From the NCBI RefSeq assembly GCF_001730525.1, contig NZ_MDFN01000004.1, forward strand, positions 62,001 to 126,000: 64,000 bases of DNA, read 5' to 3'. The stretch comes from Arcticibacter eurypsychrophilus (GTDB taxonomy: Bacteria; Bacteroidota; Bacteroidia; Sphingobacteriales; Sphingobacteriaceae). This document shows, one piece after another, positions 9,285 through 17,460 of the stretch (the first letter of the stretch is position 1; each line of letters opens with the position of its first letter). The notes under the pieces were generated by a model. That model made no database searches and was not told the DNA's origin. It saw nothing but the letters and a program-made list of their open reading frames with translations. A program made the translations under genes and the position numbers.

Positions 9285-9599
9285 TTACTTTACAAACTGA
9301 TTAACCTTATTCCAAGTACCTCCGTTAACCACATTCGTAAGTCCGCTTTGTTCCAATATAGATTTAGCCTGACTGCTTCTGCCTCCGCTCTGGCAAAAGA
9401 CAACAATATTCTTCTTATTTTGAAATTTAGAGAGTTGTGCGTTTACCTTATCTAAAGGTATATTTACAGAGCCTTTCACATGGCCAGAGGCAAATTCTCC
9501 CGGAGACCTTACATCAACTAAAAAGGCTCCCTCATTAATAATATTCTCTAAATCAACAGTAGCATCGCCACCAAATATCTGTTTAAATAAATTCATCAT
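9285..9599 (-). CDS. Single-domain rhodanese sulfurtransferase
   Basis: 104 aa, ATG start. A single rhodanese domain with LVDVRSPGEFASGHVKGSVN and active-site loop CQSGGRS beginning at C69. It transfers sulfane sulfur through a cysteine persulfide; no signal peptide is seen, so it is cytosolic. It sits between a DUF2892 membrane protein and a TlpA thioredoxin, beside a persulfide-dioxygenase-like gene, which supports a role in persulfide handling. Confidence 0.9.
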   Translation of the reverse strand: MMNLFKQIFGGDATVDLENIINEGAFLVDVRSPGEFASGHVKGSVNIPLDKVNAQLSKFQNKKNIVVFCQSGGRSSQAKSILEQSGLTNVVNGGTWNKVNQFVK

Positions 9600-9635
9600 T
9601 TTGTTCTCTATTGTTAATATTTACCTGTATTGGTA

Positions 9636-9884
9636 TTAAACCACTTCATCATAAGTTGGGTCTTTTTTTGATGGAGTAACATTTTTGGTCTTTACTGCAC
9701 ACCCACCTGAGCCACAACAACCTAAATTGAACACAGCCATTCCAGTAAACAAAAGTCCTACTAAACTAAATGCCACGTCTCTTGAGAGGATAGCTTGAAC
9801 AATAATCCCGATTCCTATTATCAAACGAAATCCTCTACTAAATGTCCAGTTGGTTAAAATGGTTTGCTTCATGTTTGAGCTCAT
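9636..9884 (-). CDS. DUF2892 (YgaP-like) inner-membrane protein
   Basis: 82 aa, ATG start. Two transmembrane helices (about 18-33 and 37-54) are followed by a Cys-rich tail GCCGSGGC with C56, C57 and C62. This is the membrane module fused to rhodanese in E. coli YgaP; here the rhodanese is the next gene downstream. The pair probably handles sulfane sulfur at the membrane. It is the first gene of the unit and has a leader of about 100 bases that starts at the GTAAC-N4-GTTAC promoter. Confidence 0.82.
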   Translation of the reverse strand: MSSNMKQTILTNWTFSRGFRLIIGIGIIVQAILSRDVAFSLVGLLFTGMAVFNLGCCGSGGCAVKTKNVTPSKKDPTYDEVV

Positions 9885-9987
9885 AATTATTTTATCCTAT
9901 TTATTATTGTCAATTCTTACCGAAGGAACCTTTTGGTTAAACGCTAGCCCATTCATATCTCTGGTGTAACCCAATTCGGTTATTACT

Positions 9988-10031
9988 TAAAGATACCCAG
10001 TGTTGAATGTAACCCCGGTAACATTTGTTAC
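9988..10031 (-). promoter_or_regulatory. GTAAC-N4-GTTAC operator and -7 element for the DUF2892-rhodanese-TlpA unit
   Basis: Palindrome GTAACATTTGTTAC at 10018-10031 overlaps the stop codon of the persulfide-dioxygenase-like gene. On the minus strand TATCTTTA (9995-9988) matches TAnnTTTG with one mismatch. The centres are 33 bp apart, as at the three sister sites. The predicted start is near 9983, about 100 bases before the DUF2892 gene. Confidence 0.65.
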
Positions 10032-11389
10032 AATTGACTTTGTTTTTCCTCTATAAAATTCTTAATCTGATCACCCAGATCAAAGACCTTATCAGAGGCC
10101 CTTTCAGCAATGATACTACTTGCAGCAGCACTTCTATATCCTCCAGCACAGTGCACTACTATAGGTTTACCTGTGGGGATTTCGATAAGTCTTTCCCGCA
10201 ATTCAGGTAAAGGGATATTGATTGCATGATCGAAAACAGGTTGCTCTTGAGCTTCAGTACGACTGCGTACATCAACAATAGAATATGCATTTCTCCTATT
10301 GTTAAACAGAGCCAGATCTATTTCTTCCATTCTAATAGAACCATTTTCTATAAGAAAAGCTCCCTTAATAAAAGACTCATACCCAATTTTCGCTGTGCGT
10401 TCTATTAATTTGTTCAATGACACCTGACTGTCTGCCACCAGATAAAAATACTCCTCTGGAGATACTAGAGAACCCAACCAGGTTTCAAATTTTCCATTTG
10501 CCATCAGGTTGATCGACATAGGTAAATGTCCCTTCTTAAATTGATCAGCAGGACGTGTATCGATAACCACGATTTCAGAATCTAAAATCAATGGATCCAC
10601 CTTTTCATAAATAATATTAACCTCCTTAATGGACAAAGCGAACGAAGGAGCGCCATTTCTATTCAGTTCTACATCATAAGGAAAGTATTTGGGCACAAAT
10701 GGCTGATCTTCCATCAAAAGATGACTAAACTGATCTTCAGACATAAGTTGCAGTGACCAGTTGCTTATTTTTTCAACACCTATAGTGCTGTGATTTGCCT
10801 CACTTAGCGCTTTTCCACATAGGGATCCGGCGCCATGAGCCGGGTATATCAATACATCATCAGCCAGTACCATAAGTTTTTCACGTAATGAGTGATACAT
10901 CAGTCGGGCCAGTTCAACTCTTTTCATGGTAATGTTACCCGCACTTTCCCGAAGGTCAGGCCTGCCACAATCCCCAATGAACAAAGTATCACCCGTAAAA
11001 ACCGCTTTATCTACACCATTATGTTCCAGAACAATACTGATACTATCCGGTGAATGACCAGGTGTATTTATCGCTTTTAGTTTAATTTTCCCAAACACTA
11101 GAAAATCACCATCATCAAAAGGAAGGTGTGGATAATTAGCAGCAACTAGTTTAGAGCAATAGATTGAAGCTCCCTGATTTTCGTGTAGTTCCAGATGTCC
11201 ACTAATGAAATCAGCATGGGGATGTGTTTCAATTACACCTATAATTTTAGCTTCATTTTTTTCTGCATAATCCAAATAGGAAGCTACATCTCTGGAAGGA
11301 TCTATTAAAACTATTTCCTGTTCACATTCGCTTAATATAGCATACGAATAATGGGAAAGTTCTTTATCTTCAAATTGTTCAATTTTCAT
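10028..11389 (-). CDS. Persulfide-dioxygenase-like MBL hydrolase with two rhodanese domains
   Basis: 453 aa, ATG start. Residues 1-235 form a metallo-beta-lactamase domain of the ETHE1/persulfide dioxygenase type: THPHADFISGH (H56, H58, D60, H65), GHS (H112), FTGDTLFIGDCGRPDL (D134) and YPAHGAGS (H185). Residues about 255-350 are a rhodanese fold whose active-site position reads LVADSQ, without Cys, so it is inactive. Residues 365-450 are an active rhodanese with CAGGYRS (C414). Known relatives (ETHE1, CstB) oxidise thiol persulfides to sulfite, and the rhodanese links sulfite to thiosulfate. The TauE exporter gene directly upstream and the rhodanese unit downstream fit that pathway. Confidence 0.88.
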   Translation of the reverse strand: MKIEQFEDKELSHYSYAILSECEQEIVLIDPSRDVASYLDYAEKNEAKIIGVIETHPHADFISGHLELHENQGASIYCSKLVAANYPHLPFDDGDFLVFGKIKLKAINTPGHSPDSISIVLEHNGVDKAVFTGDTLFIGDCGRPDLRESAGNITMKRVELARLMYHSLREKLMVLADDVLIYPAHGAGSLCGKALSEANHSTIGVEKISNWSLQLMSEDQFSHLLMEDQPFVPKYFPYDVELNRNGAPSFALSIKEVNIIYEKVDPLILDSEIVVIDTRPADQFKKGHLPMSINLMANGKFETWLGSLVSPEEYFYLVADSQVSLNKLIERTAKIGYESFIKGAFLIENGSIRMEEIDLALFNNRRNAYSIVDVRSRTEAQEQPVFDHAINIPLPELRERLIEIPTGKPIVVHCAGGYRSAAASSIIAERASDKVFDLGDQIKNFIEEKQSQL

Positions 11390-11409
11390 AGCTGTATTTA
11401 TTTGATAGT

Positions 11410-11453
11410 CAAAGTTCGTAACATGTTTTATATCAATTAGTAACTTATGTTAC
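11410..11453 (-). promoter_or_regulatory. GTAAC-N4-GTTAC operator and -7 element for the persulfide-dioxygenase-like gene
   Basis: Palindrome GTAACTTATGTTAC at 11440-11453; the minus-strand -7 element GAACTTTG (11417-11410) has one mismatch to TAnnTTTG. The centres are exactly 33 bp apart, placing the palindrome near -41.5. The start codon is at 11389. Confidence 0.75.
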
Positions 11454-11489
11454 ATAACAGTGTTTATAAGCATTATTTTTACCGAATAC

Positions 11490-12281
11490 TTATAATTTCA
11501 GTGTAGTGATGAGAACAAAAATACCCATAACCAGTACAAACCATCCGAATGCAGGTCTTAATTTATTCTCCTGAATATACCTGGTCAAATAGCTGCCAAC
11601 AAGTATCCCTATAATAGCAAAAGCAGAAAAAGAGGAGAGAAACATATAATCAATTGGTTCATGGCGACTTACATCACCTAAAACACCAAGAAGTGAACTC
11701 AGAGTCATGATCATCAAAGAAGTTCCAACTGCCATCTTCATTGGTAGTTTAGCGAAAATCACCAGTGAAGGTATAATTAAAAAGCCTCCGCCCACACCTA
11801 CAAACCCTGTAATTATCCCTACCACAATGCTTTGCACTACCAATTTTATATAGTTAACAGGGTTATAAGCTACTAACTTTCTATTCGTATTCCTGATCAT
11901 CGAAAATGCAGCAACAATCATTAAAGCTGCAAAAGTAAGCATGAGCAAGGTAGGCTTGGTAAGCTCAAAACTACCGATTGTAAATAAGTCAAAGGGAATC
12001 ATAGGCATGATCCATTTACGCATTGTAAAAACAGAAACAAGAGAAGGAATTCCGAAGAGAAAGGCTAATTTAAAATTAACATTACCTTTCTGGTAATGGC
12101 TAAATGCACCTACTGAACTGGTAATGCCGACAACAAACAGGGAATACGTGGAGGCAAGGACAGGGTCAACATAAAAGAAGTAAACCAATATTGGGACAGT
12201 GAGGATGGAACCACCACCACCAATTAATCCCAATGAAAGGCCTATTAAAATTGAAGCTGCATAGCCCGTTATTTCCACCAT
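11490..12281 (-). CDS. TauE/SafE-family sulfite exporter
   Basis: 263 aa, ATG start, about 8 transmembrane helices. It has the internally repeated glycine-rich signature of the family: IGLSLGLIGGGGSILTVPIL in the first half and GIITGFVGVGGGFLIIPSLV in the second. TauE/SafE members export sulfite or sulfonates. Its position beside a persulfide-dioxygenase-like enzyme, which would form sulfite, and its own copy of the same promoter motif make sulfite or thiosulfate export the likely job. Confidence 0.87.
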   Translation of the reverse strand: MVEITGYAASILIGLSLGLIGGGGSILTVPILVYFFYVDPVLASTYSLFVVGITSSVGAFSHYQKGNVNFKLAFLFGIPSLVSVFTMRKWIMPMIPFDLFTIGSFELTKPTLLMLTFAALMIVAAFSMIRNTNRKLVAYNPVNYIKLVVQSIVVGIITGFVGVGGGFLIIPSLVIFAKLPMKMAVGTSLMIMTLSSLLGVLGDVSRHEPIDYMFLSSFSAFAIIGILVGSYLTRYIQENKLRPAFGWFVLVMGIFVLITTLKL

Positions 12282-12295
12282 AGTCTTGTTTTAAA

Positions 12296-12339
12296 CAAAA
12301 ATAGCAGGATTAATGGTCTTCCTAAGTAACTTATGTTAC
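12296..12339 (-). promoter_or_regulatory. GTAAC-N4-GTTAC operator and -7 element for the TauE exporter gene
   Basis: Palindrome GTAACTTATGTTAC at 12326-12339, identical to the site upstream of the neighbouring MBL gene. The minus-strand -7 element TATTTTTG (12303-12296) is a perfect TAnnTTTG. The centres are exactly 33 bp apart. Confidence 0.8.
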
Positions 12340-12363
12340 GTAGCCTAGCGAAGCGGCGATCAA

Positions 12364-12891
12364 TTAGTGATTTCTTCTTCCTTCATGATGGCCTTTTTTC
12401 CCATGTCTGGACTCCTGGCGCTCATCAAAATTAAAAATTGGAGCAAACACAGCGTTAAGCTTTTCCTGTTGGTCAGGCCTGCATATTCCCTTAACATGAA
12501 GATAAAACCGGTACGTTTTTACCTTAAGCACTTTATGCAAAACTCCTATTTCATCAGATATACGATTGCAAGCAACAGTATCGGTATTTGTCTTTCGCAG
12601 TTCGGCAAATAAGCTATTTTTATGTAGGTCCAGCTTTTCATTGATATCCTTTACTGATGCTCTGAACGAGTCGTTCATCAAATGAAACTGCTCTTTTTGT
12701 TCATGAGTAAAGTCTAGTGTTTCCATGAAATCCTGACCCTTCAAAGGCGAAGCATAACGCTCAGATGATTTACTCATCTCATTTTTTTCTGTTATGATAT
12801 GATATACGATAGTTCCGATGGTAGACAGATTCAATAGAGCCAGTACCACCACAGACCATGTTAAAAATTTATTTTTATCTTCTATACGCAT
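12364..12891 (-). CDS. Spy/CpxP-like periplasmic metal-sensor/chaperone protein
   Basis: 175 aa, ATG start. An N-terminal membrane anchor (residues about 12-31) precedes a helical periplasmic domain containing FTHEQKEQFHLMND and CRPDQQEKLNAVF, two LTxxQ-like repeats of the Spy/CpxP/CnrX fold. The C-terminus is rich in His, Arg and Gly, which may bind metal. It follows ECF sigma and anti-sigma genes by 11 bases, an arrangement typical of envelope-stress or metal-responsive systems such as CnrYXH. The sensed signal is not readable. Confidence 0.72.
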   Translation of the reverse strand: MRIEDKNKFLTWSVVVLALLNLSTIGTIVYHIITEKNEMSKSSERYASPLKGQDFMETLDFTHEQKEQFHLMNDSFRASVKDINEKLDLHKNSLFAELRKTNTDTVACNRISDEIGVLHKVLKVKTYRFYLHVKGICRPDQQEKLNAVFAPIFNFDERQESRHGKKGHHEGRRNH

Positions 12892-12902
12892 TTTTAGGTT
12901 AT

Positions 12903-13235
12903 TTATTGAACGGTTAGAACATCCAGTCGCTCGATCTGTGAATCATCAGCCGAAATCTCATACTGATGGGTGTAAATTGTGTCATTGCTATATTCATCAC
13001 CTAGGAAGATCCCCAAAGAGACTGCCAGGAGTATACAAGCCGCAAATGCTGCAATTTGAAAGACCTTTTGATATAGAGGAACAATGATCATTGGTTGACC
13101 TTGTATTCGGAGCATGACTTTCTCCGCCATAAAGGAGTTGAAAGGGGTTTTTTTGTCCAGTTCAATTACCCTGTCCATTATCTCCTGCAGTTCTTTTATA
13201 CTTTTAGACTCATTTAATCTCATCTGTCCACTCAT
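12903..13235 (-). CDS. Probable anti-sigma factor, single-pass membrane protein
   Basis: 110 aa, ATG start. A cytosolic N-terminal helical region (residues 1-60) is followed by one transmembrane helix (about 62-80, AAFAACILLAVSLGIFLG) and a short acidic periplasmic tail. No zinc HxxxCxxC anti-sigma motif is present. The call rests on position: 20 bases after the ECF sigma gene and 11 bases before a Spy-like gene, plus the topology. Confidence 0.6.
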   Translation of the reverse strand: MSGQMRLNESKSIKELQEIMDRVIELDKKTPFNSFMAEKVMLRIQGQPMIIVPLYQKVFQIAAFAACILLAVSLGIFLGDEYSNDTIYTHQYEISADDSQIERLDVLTVQ

Positions 13236-13255
13236 TAAATTATAAAATCAATTTC

Positions 13256-13840
13256 CTATGTCTGGCAATAATTTGTCTTGTAATATACCAGAAGTTGTTT
13301 CTGCAGGTTACCTTTTGCTCGTTGCAATAATTGCTCTACAGCACCAATGGACAACTTCATGATCTCAGCAATCTCTTTTTGGGAGAGTTCTTCATATTTA
13401 CACAATACAAAGGCAATACGTTGCTTTTCGGGAAGTCCTCTTATTGCCTGATGCACGTAATCTGCATTTTCTTTTTCAATTAATAACTGCTCGGCACCTG
13501 TATCCTGCTCATTAAAGAGCCTGTCTGTTTGCAGCGATATTTCCTCCAGTTCACCGTAATGCACTAAAAAAACATCTTTGCAAGCTTTTCGCTTAAAGTT
13601 GAGACAGGCATTAATGGCGATCCGGTATAACCAGGTAGAAAAGCCAGCCTTCTCATTAAACTTAGGAAGCGCTAAGAAAACCTTGATAAATACATCCTGA
13701 CTCAGGTCATCCGCATCATCCTTTTGGTGTACAAAACCTATGCAAACCCGAAAGATCATTTGCTGATATTTATTTACCAATTCCCCATAACAACTCACAT
13801 CGCCTTTCTTGATTCTCTTAATCAGATCTAGATCACTCAT
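13256..13840 (-). CDS. ECF-type RNA polymerase sigma factor
   Basis: 194 aa, ATG start. Region 2 includes DADDLSQDVFIKVFLALPKF and GFSTWLYRIAINACLNFKR; region 4 includes LPEKQRIAFVLCKYEELS and a helix-turn-helix IAEIMKLSIGAVEQLLQRAK. It is a full-length RpoE-like ECF sigma factor. It lies 14 bases after the ferric-reductase-like gene and 20 bases before its likely anti-sigma gene, so all four genes from 15147 down to 12364 may be co-transcribed. Confidence 0.9.
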   Translation of the reverse strand: MSDLDLIKRIKKGDVSCYGELVNKYQQMIFRVCIGFVHQKDDADDLSQDVFIKVFLALPKFNEKAGFSTWLYRIAINACLNFKRKACKDVFLVHYGELEEISLQTDRLFNEQDTGAEQLLIEKENADYVHQAIRGLPEKQRIAFVLCKYEELSQKEIAEIMKLSIGAVEQLLQRAKGNLQKQLLVYYKTNYCQT

Positions 13841-13854
13841 GCGTTATATAAGAG

Positions 13855-15147
13855 CTATCTAAAATCAAAATTTTCATAATGAACCAAGTGCGGAGAAATT
13901 CCCATTTCTTTGAAGTTTTTTATAAAAGACCTAGTCATTGTTTGAGGGCCACAAAGGAAAATGTCCTTATTTTCCAAATCAGGAATGTCTTTAATCTTCA
14001 ATTTACCATCTACTGCTGTACAAATTAAATTTAAATGAAAACCTTTGAAGTCCTCCTCAAAAGATTTCATCTCATTCGTATAAATAGCATCATCTCCCTG
14101 ATGAACGCAATAGTACAATTCAGCATTCAAATCGGGAAAAGGCCGTTGCTGTAAATCTTTTATCCAACTGATAAATGGAGCAATGCCAACCCCTCCAGCA
14201 ATCCATACCTGATCCTTTTTCCCTTCTCTAAAATCAAAAGAGCCATAGGGACCACGAAGCAATACCTTTGCCCCAAGTTTAAGCGTGCGATGTAATACAT
14301 TTGTATAATCACCCAAGGCTTTTACCATAATTTGTACTGAGTTACCATTTCCTGTGGGAAATAGGGTATAGGGATGGGATTCTTTTGAAATACCGGGATA
14401 ACAGAAATTGAAAAAACAGAACTGACCCGAGCTAAAATGTAATTTCTTACCTACCGGACTGAATTCTATGGTCATAATTCTTTCATTAACCCTTTCAATA
14501 GCATCTACTTTATAGGAATAACCGCTATTAAATATTCCGAAAAATACCGTCTGGTAAAGAAATGCACCCACTCCAAGACCGGAAATAAAGCATAAATATA
14601 TCCATAGTAATGGATTGTCAGAAAAAGATATCAAAATAAAGGTATGTAAGAGGGCAACGATCAGAAATAAGCCCATAAACTTATGACTTATCTTCCAGGT
14701 TCTGTAAGGCAGCTTAATTACAAGCGTAAAAAGCATGAGCAGGATGATTCCCCATAATGCATAACTTCCCAAATTTACCTCCAGCCGACGATGTAAAGGA
14801 AAAATGGATAAAAGAAATCTAACAAAATTATTAGGGATCCATCTGATCGCTAGTAAAAATGGATGCGACAGCAATAATATAAAGGCTACTAAAGCCATCT
14901 TGTGATGCATTTGATACATCTTATCCAGTCCGCCAAAATAATGCTCCAGCCATTTAATTCGAGCACACAACACGAAAGAAAGAGTAAATGTAGAATAGGC
15001 CAACAGGGCGATAACCATATTCAAATAAATCATGGCAGGAGACATATCATGATGTCCTTTTCCCCCTCCAACCGATAAGAGAGAAAGCGGAATGACCAGT
15101 AGTGCCAGAACCCATATTACATAATTTCCAGGTTTTAAATTTTTCAT
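13855..15147 (-). CDS. Ferric-reductase-like transmembrane flavocytochrome
   Basis: 430 aa, ATG start. Residues about 1-210 hold six transmembrane helices with paired heme-ligand His (HHKMALVAFILLLSHPF and KISHKFMGLFLIVALLH). Residues 215-430 form an FAD/NAD(P) ferredoxin-reductase domain: SHPYTLFP, LRGPYGSF, WIAGGVGIAPF and FLCGPQTM. It passes electrons from NAD(P)H through FAD and heme across the membrane, to ferric iron or another acceptor. It leads a unit with ECF sigma, anti-sigma and Spy-like genes, which suggests envelope redox or metal stress. Confidence 0.85.
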   Translation of the reverse strand: MKNLKPGNYVIWVLALLVIPLSLLSVGGGKGHHDMSPAMIYLNMVIALLAYSTFTLSFVLCARIKWLEHYFGGLDKMYQMHHKMALVAFILLLSHPFLLAIRWIPNNFVRFLLSIFPLHRRLEVNLGSYALWGIILLMLFTLVIKLPYRTWKISHKFMGLFLIVALLHTFILISFSDNPLLWIYLCFISGLGVGAFLYQTVFFGIFNSGYSYKVDAIERVNERIMTIEFSPVGKKLHFSSGQFCFFNFCYPGISKESHPYTLFPTGNGNSVQIMVKALGDYTNVLHRTLKLGAKVLLRGPYGSFDFREGKKDQVWIAGGVGIAPFISWIKDLQQRPFPDLNAELYYCVHQGDDAIYTNEMKSFEEDFKGFHLNLICTAVDGKLKIKDIPDLENKDIFLCGPQTMTRSFIKNFKEMGISPHLVHYENFDFR

Positions 15148-15391
15148 TCTATTTCAAGGATTAGAGAACACAAGAACTAAGATTGAACATGTTCTTTAAC
15201 CATTAGACGCCTGAACTTCTCAAATCCTATGCAATGCCGGATATAAATATCGTTTGCTTATCAACTCCTGCTTTTTATTGTTGCTATATTTGTCTATAAT
15301 GTCATTTAGGCATTTACAAGCTTTCTTGGGCCTTTAAACATTAATAAAATGGATTAATATTCAAAGAAATTCCAACTAAACAACACTATAC

Positions 15392-16627
15392 ATGTCTGAT
15401 TTTACCCCTAAGTGGCTTACTATTTCGTTCTTTAATTTACTCCTTGTTGCCAGTCTGGGCATTATTTTAAGGTATAAAATTGCTTTCTATCTACCATTTG
15501 TAGAACAGAAATTTGCTTTGCACAGCCATTCTCATTTTGCTTTCTCAGGTTGGATTACACAAACACTGATGGTTTTAATGATCCATTACCTTAGCTTAAA
15601 CCACGGGCCCCAGATAGTAAAAAGATACCATTGGCTACTATATGCTAACCTGATTACGGCCTATGGAATGATGATTAGTTTTATGCTCCAAGGTTATGGT
15701 ATATATTCTATTACTTTTTCCAGCCTTTCTATTGTAGTATCATACTTCTTTGCCATTTATTATTGGAAAGATTTAAACCATCTGAATCAAAAAAATGTAA
15801 GCCATCTCTGGTTTAAAGCCGCATTGTTGTTTAGCGTAATTTCGTCTGTTGGCGTTTTTTGTCTGGCTTTCATGATGGCAAATGCTATAATTAACCAAAA
15901 TGGACATTTATCCTCTATTTACTTCTTTCTTCATTTTCAATACAATGGCTGGTTCTTCTTTGCTGGTATGGGGCTCCTTGTTTCCCGATTGGAACAAATT
16001 AAGACAGCAACTAAAACGTTACGCCTCATCTTTATACTGTTTTGTTTTGCCTGTATGCCGGCCTACTTTTTATCGATTATGTGGATCAAAATTCCAGGCA
16101 TTACTTATATCACTTTAGTGGCAGCTATTGCACAGTTAGTTGGGTGGGGACTCATGCTGAAATTGATCTCAAATAATAGGGCATTTATACGTCAGGAGTT
16201 CTCTAAATCTGGAAAGGCACTATTACTGCTTTCTGCAATCGCATTGTCAATTAAACTCCTGTTACAATCTGCATCAGTTCACCCGGCCTTGAGTCAATTA
16301 TCTTATAGCTTCAGACCAATTATTATTGGTTACCTGCATTTAGTTTTATTAGCAGTAATAAGTATTTTTATAGTAGGTTATATACTGTCCTTTAAACTCG
16401 TCCCTGTTACAAAGAAATTTATAACAGGCGTATGGGTTTTTGTTGCCGGAATCATAATCAACGAATTACTTTTAATGATGCAGGGGATAACAGCCCTGAA
16501 TTATACTATTATTCCCTATATTGATTTGATGCTTTTTACTGCCGCAATTATTTTATTCGTTGGTATTGCTATGATGTTTTACGGCTGTATTAAAAATAGA
16601 GGGGATGTGGTTCAGGAGGATGATTAA
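15392..16627 (+). CDS. Multi-pass membrane protein, heme-copper-oxidase-I/NnrS-like, function unknown
   Basis: 411 aa, ATG start, about 12 transmembrane helices. A His-rich helix start HSHSHFAFSGWI (H44, H46, H48) and HFQYNGWFFFAGMGL recall heme-binding helices of the heme-copper oxidase subunit I and NnrS families. The full set of heme-copper ligands (HPEV-type motif and Cu-B His pair) is not visible, so it is not a normal oxidase or NorB. It converges on the nos operon with only 4 bases between stop codons. A role in NO or N-oxide chemistry is inference from that location. Confidence 0.55.
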   Translation: MSDFTPKWLTISFFNLLLVASLGIILRYKIAFYLPFVEQKFALHSHSHFAFSGWITQTLMVLMIHYLSLNHGPQIVKRYHWLLYANLITAYGMMISFMLQGYGIYSITFSSLSIVVSYFFAIYYWKDLNHLNQKNVSHLWFKAALLFSVISSVGVFCLAFMMANAIINQNGHLSSIYFFLHFQYNGWFFFAGMGLLVSRLEQIKTATKTLRLIFILFCFACMPAYFLSIMWIKIPGITYITLVAAIAQLVGWGLMLKLISNNRAFIRQEFSKSGKALLLLSAIALSIKLLLQSASVHPALSQLSYSFRPIIIGYLHLVLLAVISIFIVGYILSFKLVPVTKKFITGVWVFVAGIIINELLLMMQGITALNYTIIPYIDLMLFTAAIILFVGIAMMFYGCIKNRGDVVQEDD

Positions 16628-16631
16628 AAGG

Positions 16632-17018
16632 TTATTTTTTATTAGATTCCTGAATATTTAATTTTTCTTTAATGGTATTTGAGATACTAATTCCCCGTTC
16701 TTTAGCCAGATTAGCTTTTGGTCCTTTAAACAATTCATCTATCGTGCAAATGAATAATTTATTCCAAACGTTAAAATGAGTCTCATTTAACGGCATAATA
16801 TGATGCAGATGTTTATGTAATTCCATTGGATTACCCTCATAATTTCCTGTAAATAAAATAGCATTTTCCCAAAAATCGTACAGAATAGGCAAATGCGTGA
16901 CCAAATTTACTTTAGCTAATTCTTTAAAAATATATCCGAGCTGTTTGTCATCCATCACTTTGATATAGAACTGATCCACAAGCAATTGAATATCGGACCT
17001 GTTTTCAATATCTTTCAT
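16632..17018 (-). CDS. Group III truncated hemoglobin
   Basis: 128 aa from the ATG at 17018, whose A is shared with the upstream hemerythrin TGA stop (TGATG); a GTG one codon earlier is possible. The 2-over-2 globin pattern of group III is present: LVDQFYIKVMDDKQLGYIF, FWENAILFTGNYEGNPM and HKHLHHIMPLNETHFNVW, with the proximal His in that last stretch. These globins bind O2 or NO. As last gene of the nos operon, beside a hemerythrin, it probably scavenges NO or O2 to protect NosZ; that role is inferred. Confidence 0.87.
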   Translation of the reverse strand: MKDIENRSDIQLLVDQFYIKVMDDKQLGYIFKELAKVNLVTHLPILYDFWENAILFTGNYEGNPMELHKHLHHIMPLNETHFNVWNKLFICTIDELFKGPKANLAKERGISISNTIKEKLNIQESNKK

Positions 17019-17458
17019 CACTTATTCGCTAAAGATTTATCAATGGCAATCATCATCTCTTCAGTACAGGTTTCCTGAATCATTGGAAATAATTCACGCT
17101 CTTCTTTACGTACATGCTCCTCTAGTTTCTTTCCTGTTTCATTTAGATGAGCAGCTAAGTCTGGATTATTATTTATTAGCTTAAATAGCGAATGAAGCTC
17201 CTGATGCTCGCTGAAAATAGTTTCTATCATTACATCAAGTGCTGGTTGAATCCCAATAACCATTTTAAGGATCTTCTCTTCTTCTGCAAAATGTTCTACC
17301 AAATCTTCCTTATAAAAGTTTAAAGCATAAACAGCTTTCTCATCCAGACCCGTTGGAAGTCCTTTATATGCCGGAGCGTCTTTCTGCAATAATTTAGAAA
17401 GTATTAATGCACCATGATGTTCCCGTGACAGGTGCGCAAGTGATGGATGTCTTTTCAT
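17018..17458 (-). CDS. Hemerythrin-domain protein
   Basis: 146 aa, ATG start. A four-helix hemerythrin fold with di-iron ligand motifs: HLSREHHGALIL, HFAEEEKIL, EHQELHSLF and HVRKEERELFP. Such proteins bind O2 or NO or store iron, and relatives (YtfE/Ric type) help repair nitrosative damage, although the Cys-rich ScdA N-terminus is absent. It lies 2 bases after nosY and shares one base with the truncated hemoglobin gene. Confidence 0.85.
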   Translation of the reverse strand: MKRHPSLAHLSREHHGALILSKLLQKDAPAYKGLPTGLDEKAVYALNFYKEDLVEHFAEEEKILKMVIGIQPALDVMIETIFSEHQELHSLFKLINNNPDLAAHLNETGKKLEEHVRKEERELFPMIQETCTEEMMIAIDKSLANK

Positions 17459-17460
17459 AT

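Noticed and set aside
15185-15194. Palindrome GAACATGTTC upstream of the ferric-reductase-like gene
   Set aside because: It lies at a similar distance from the start codon but has no -7 element at the 33-bp spacing and a different sequence, so it was not added to the regulon.
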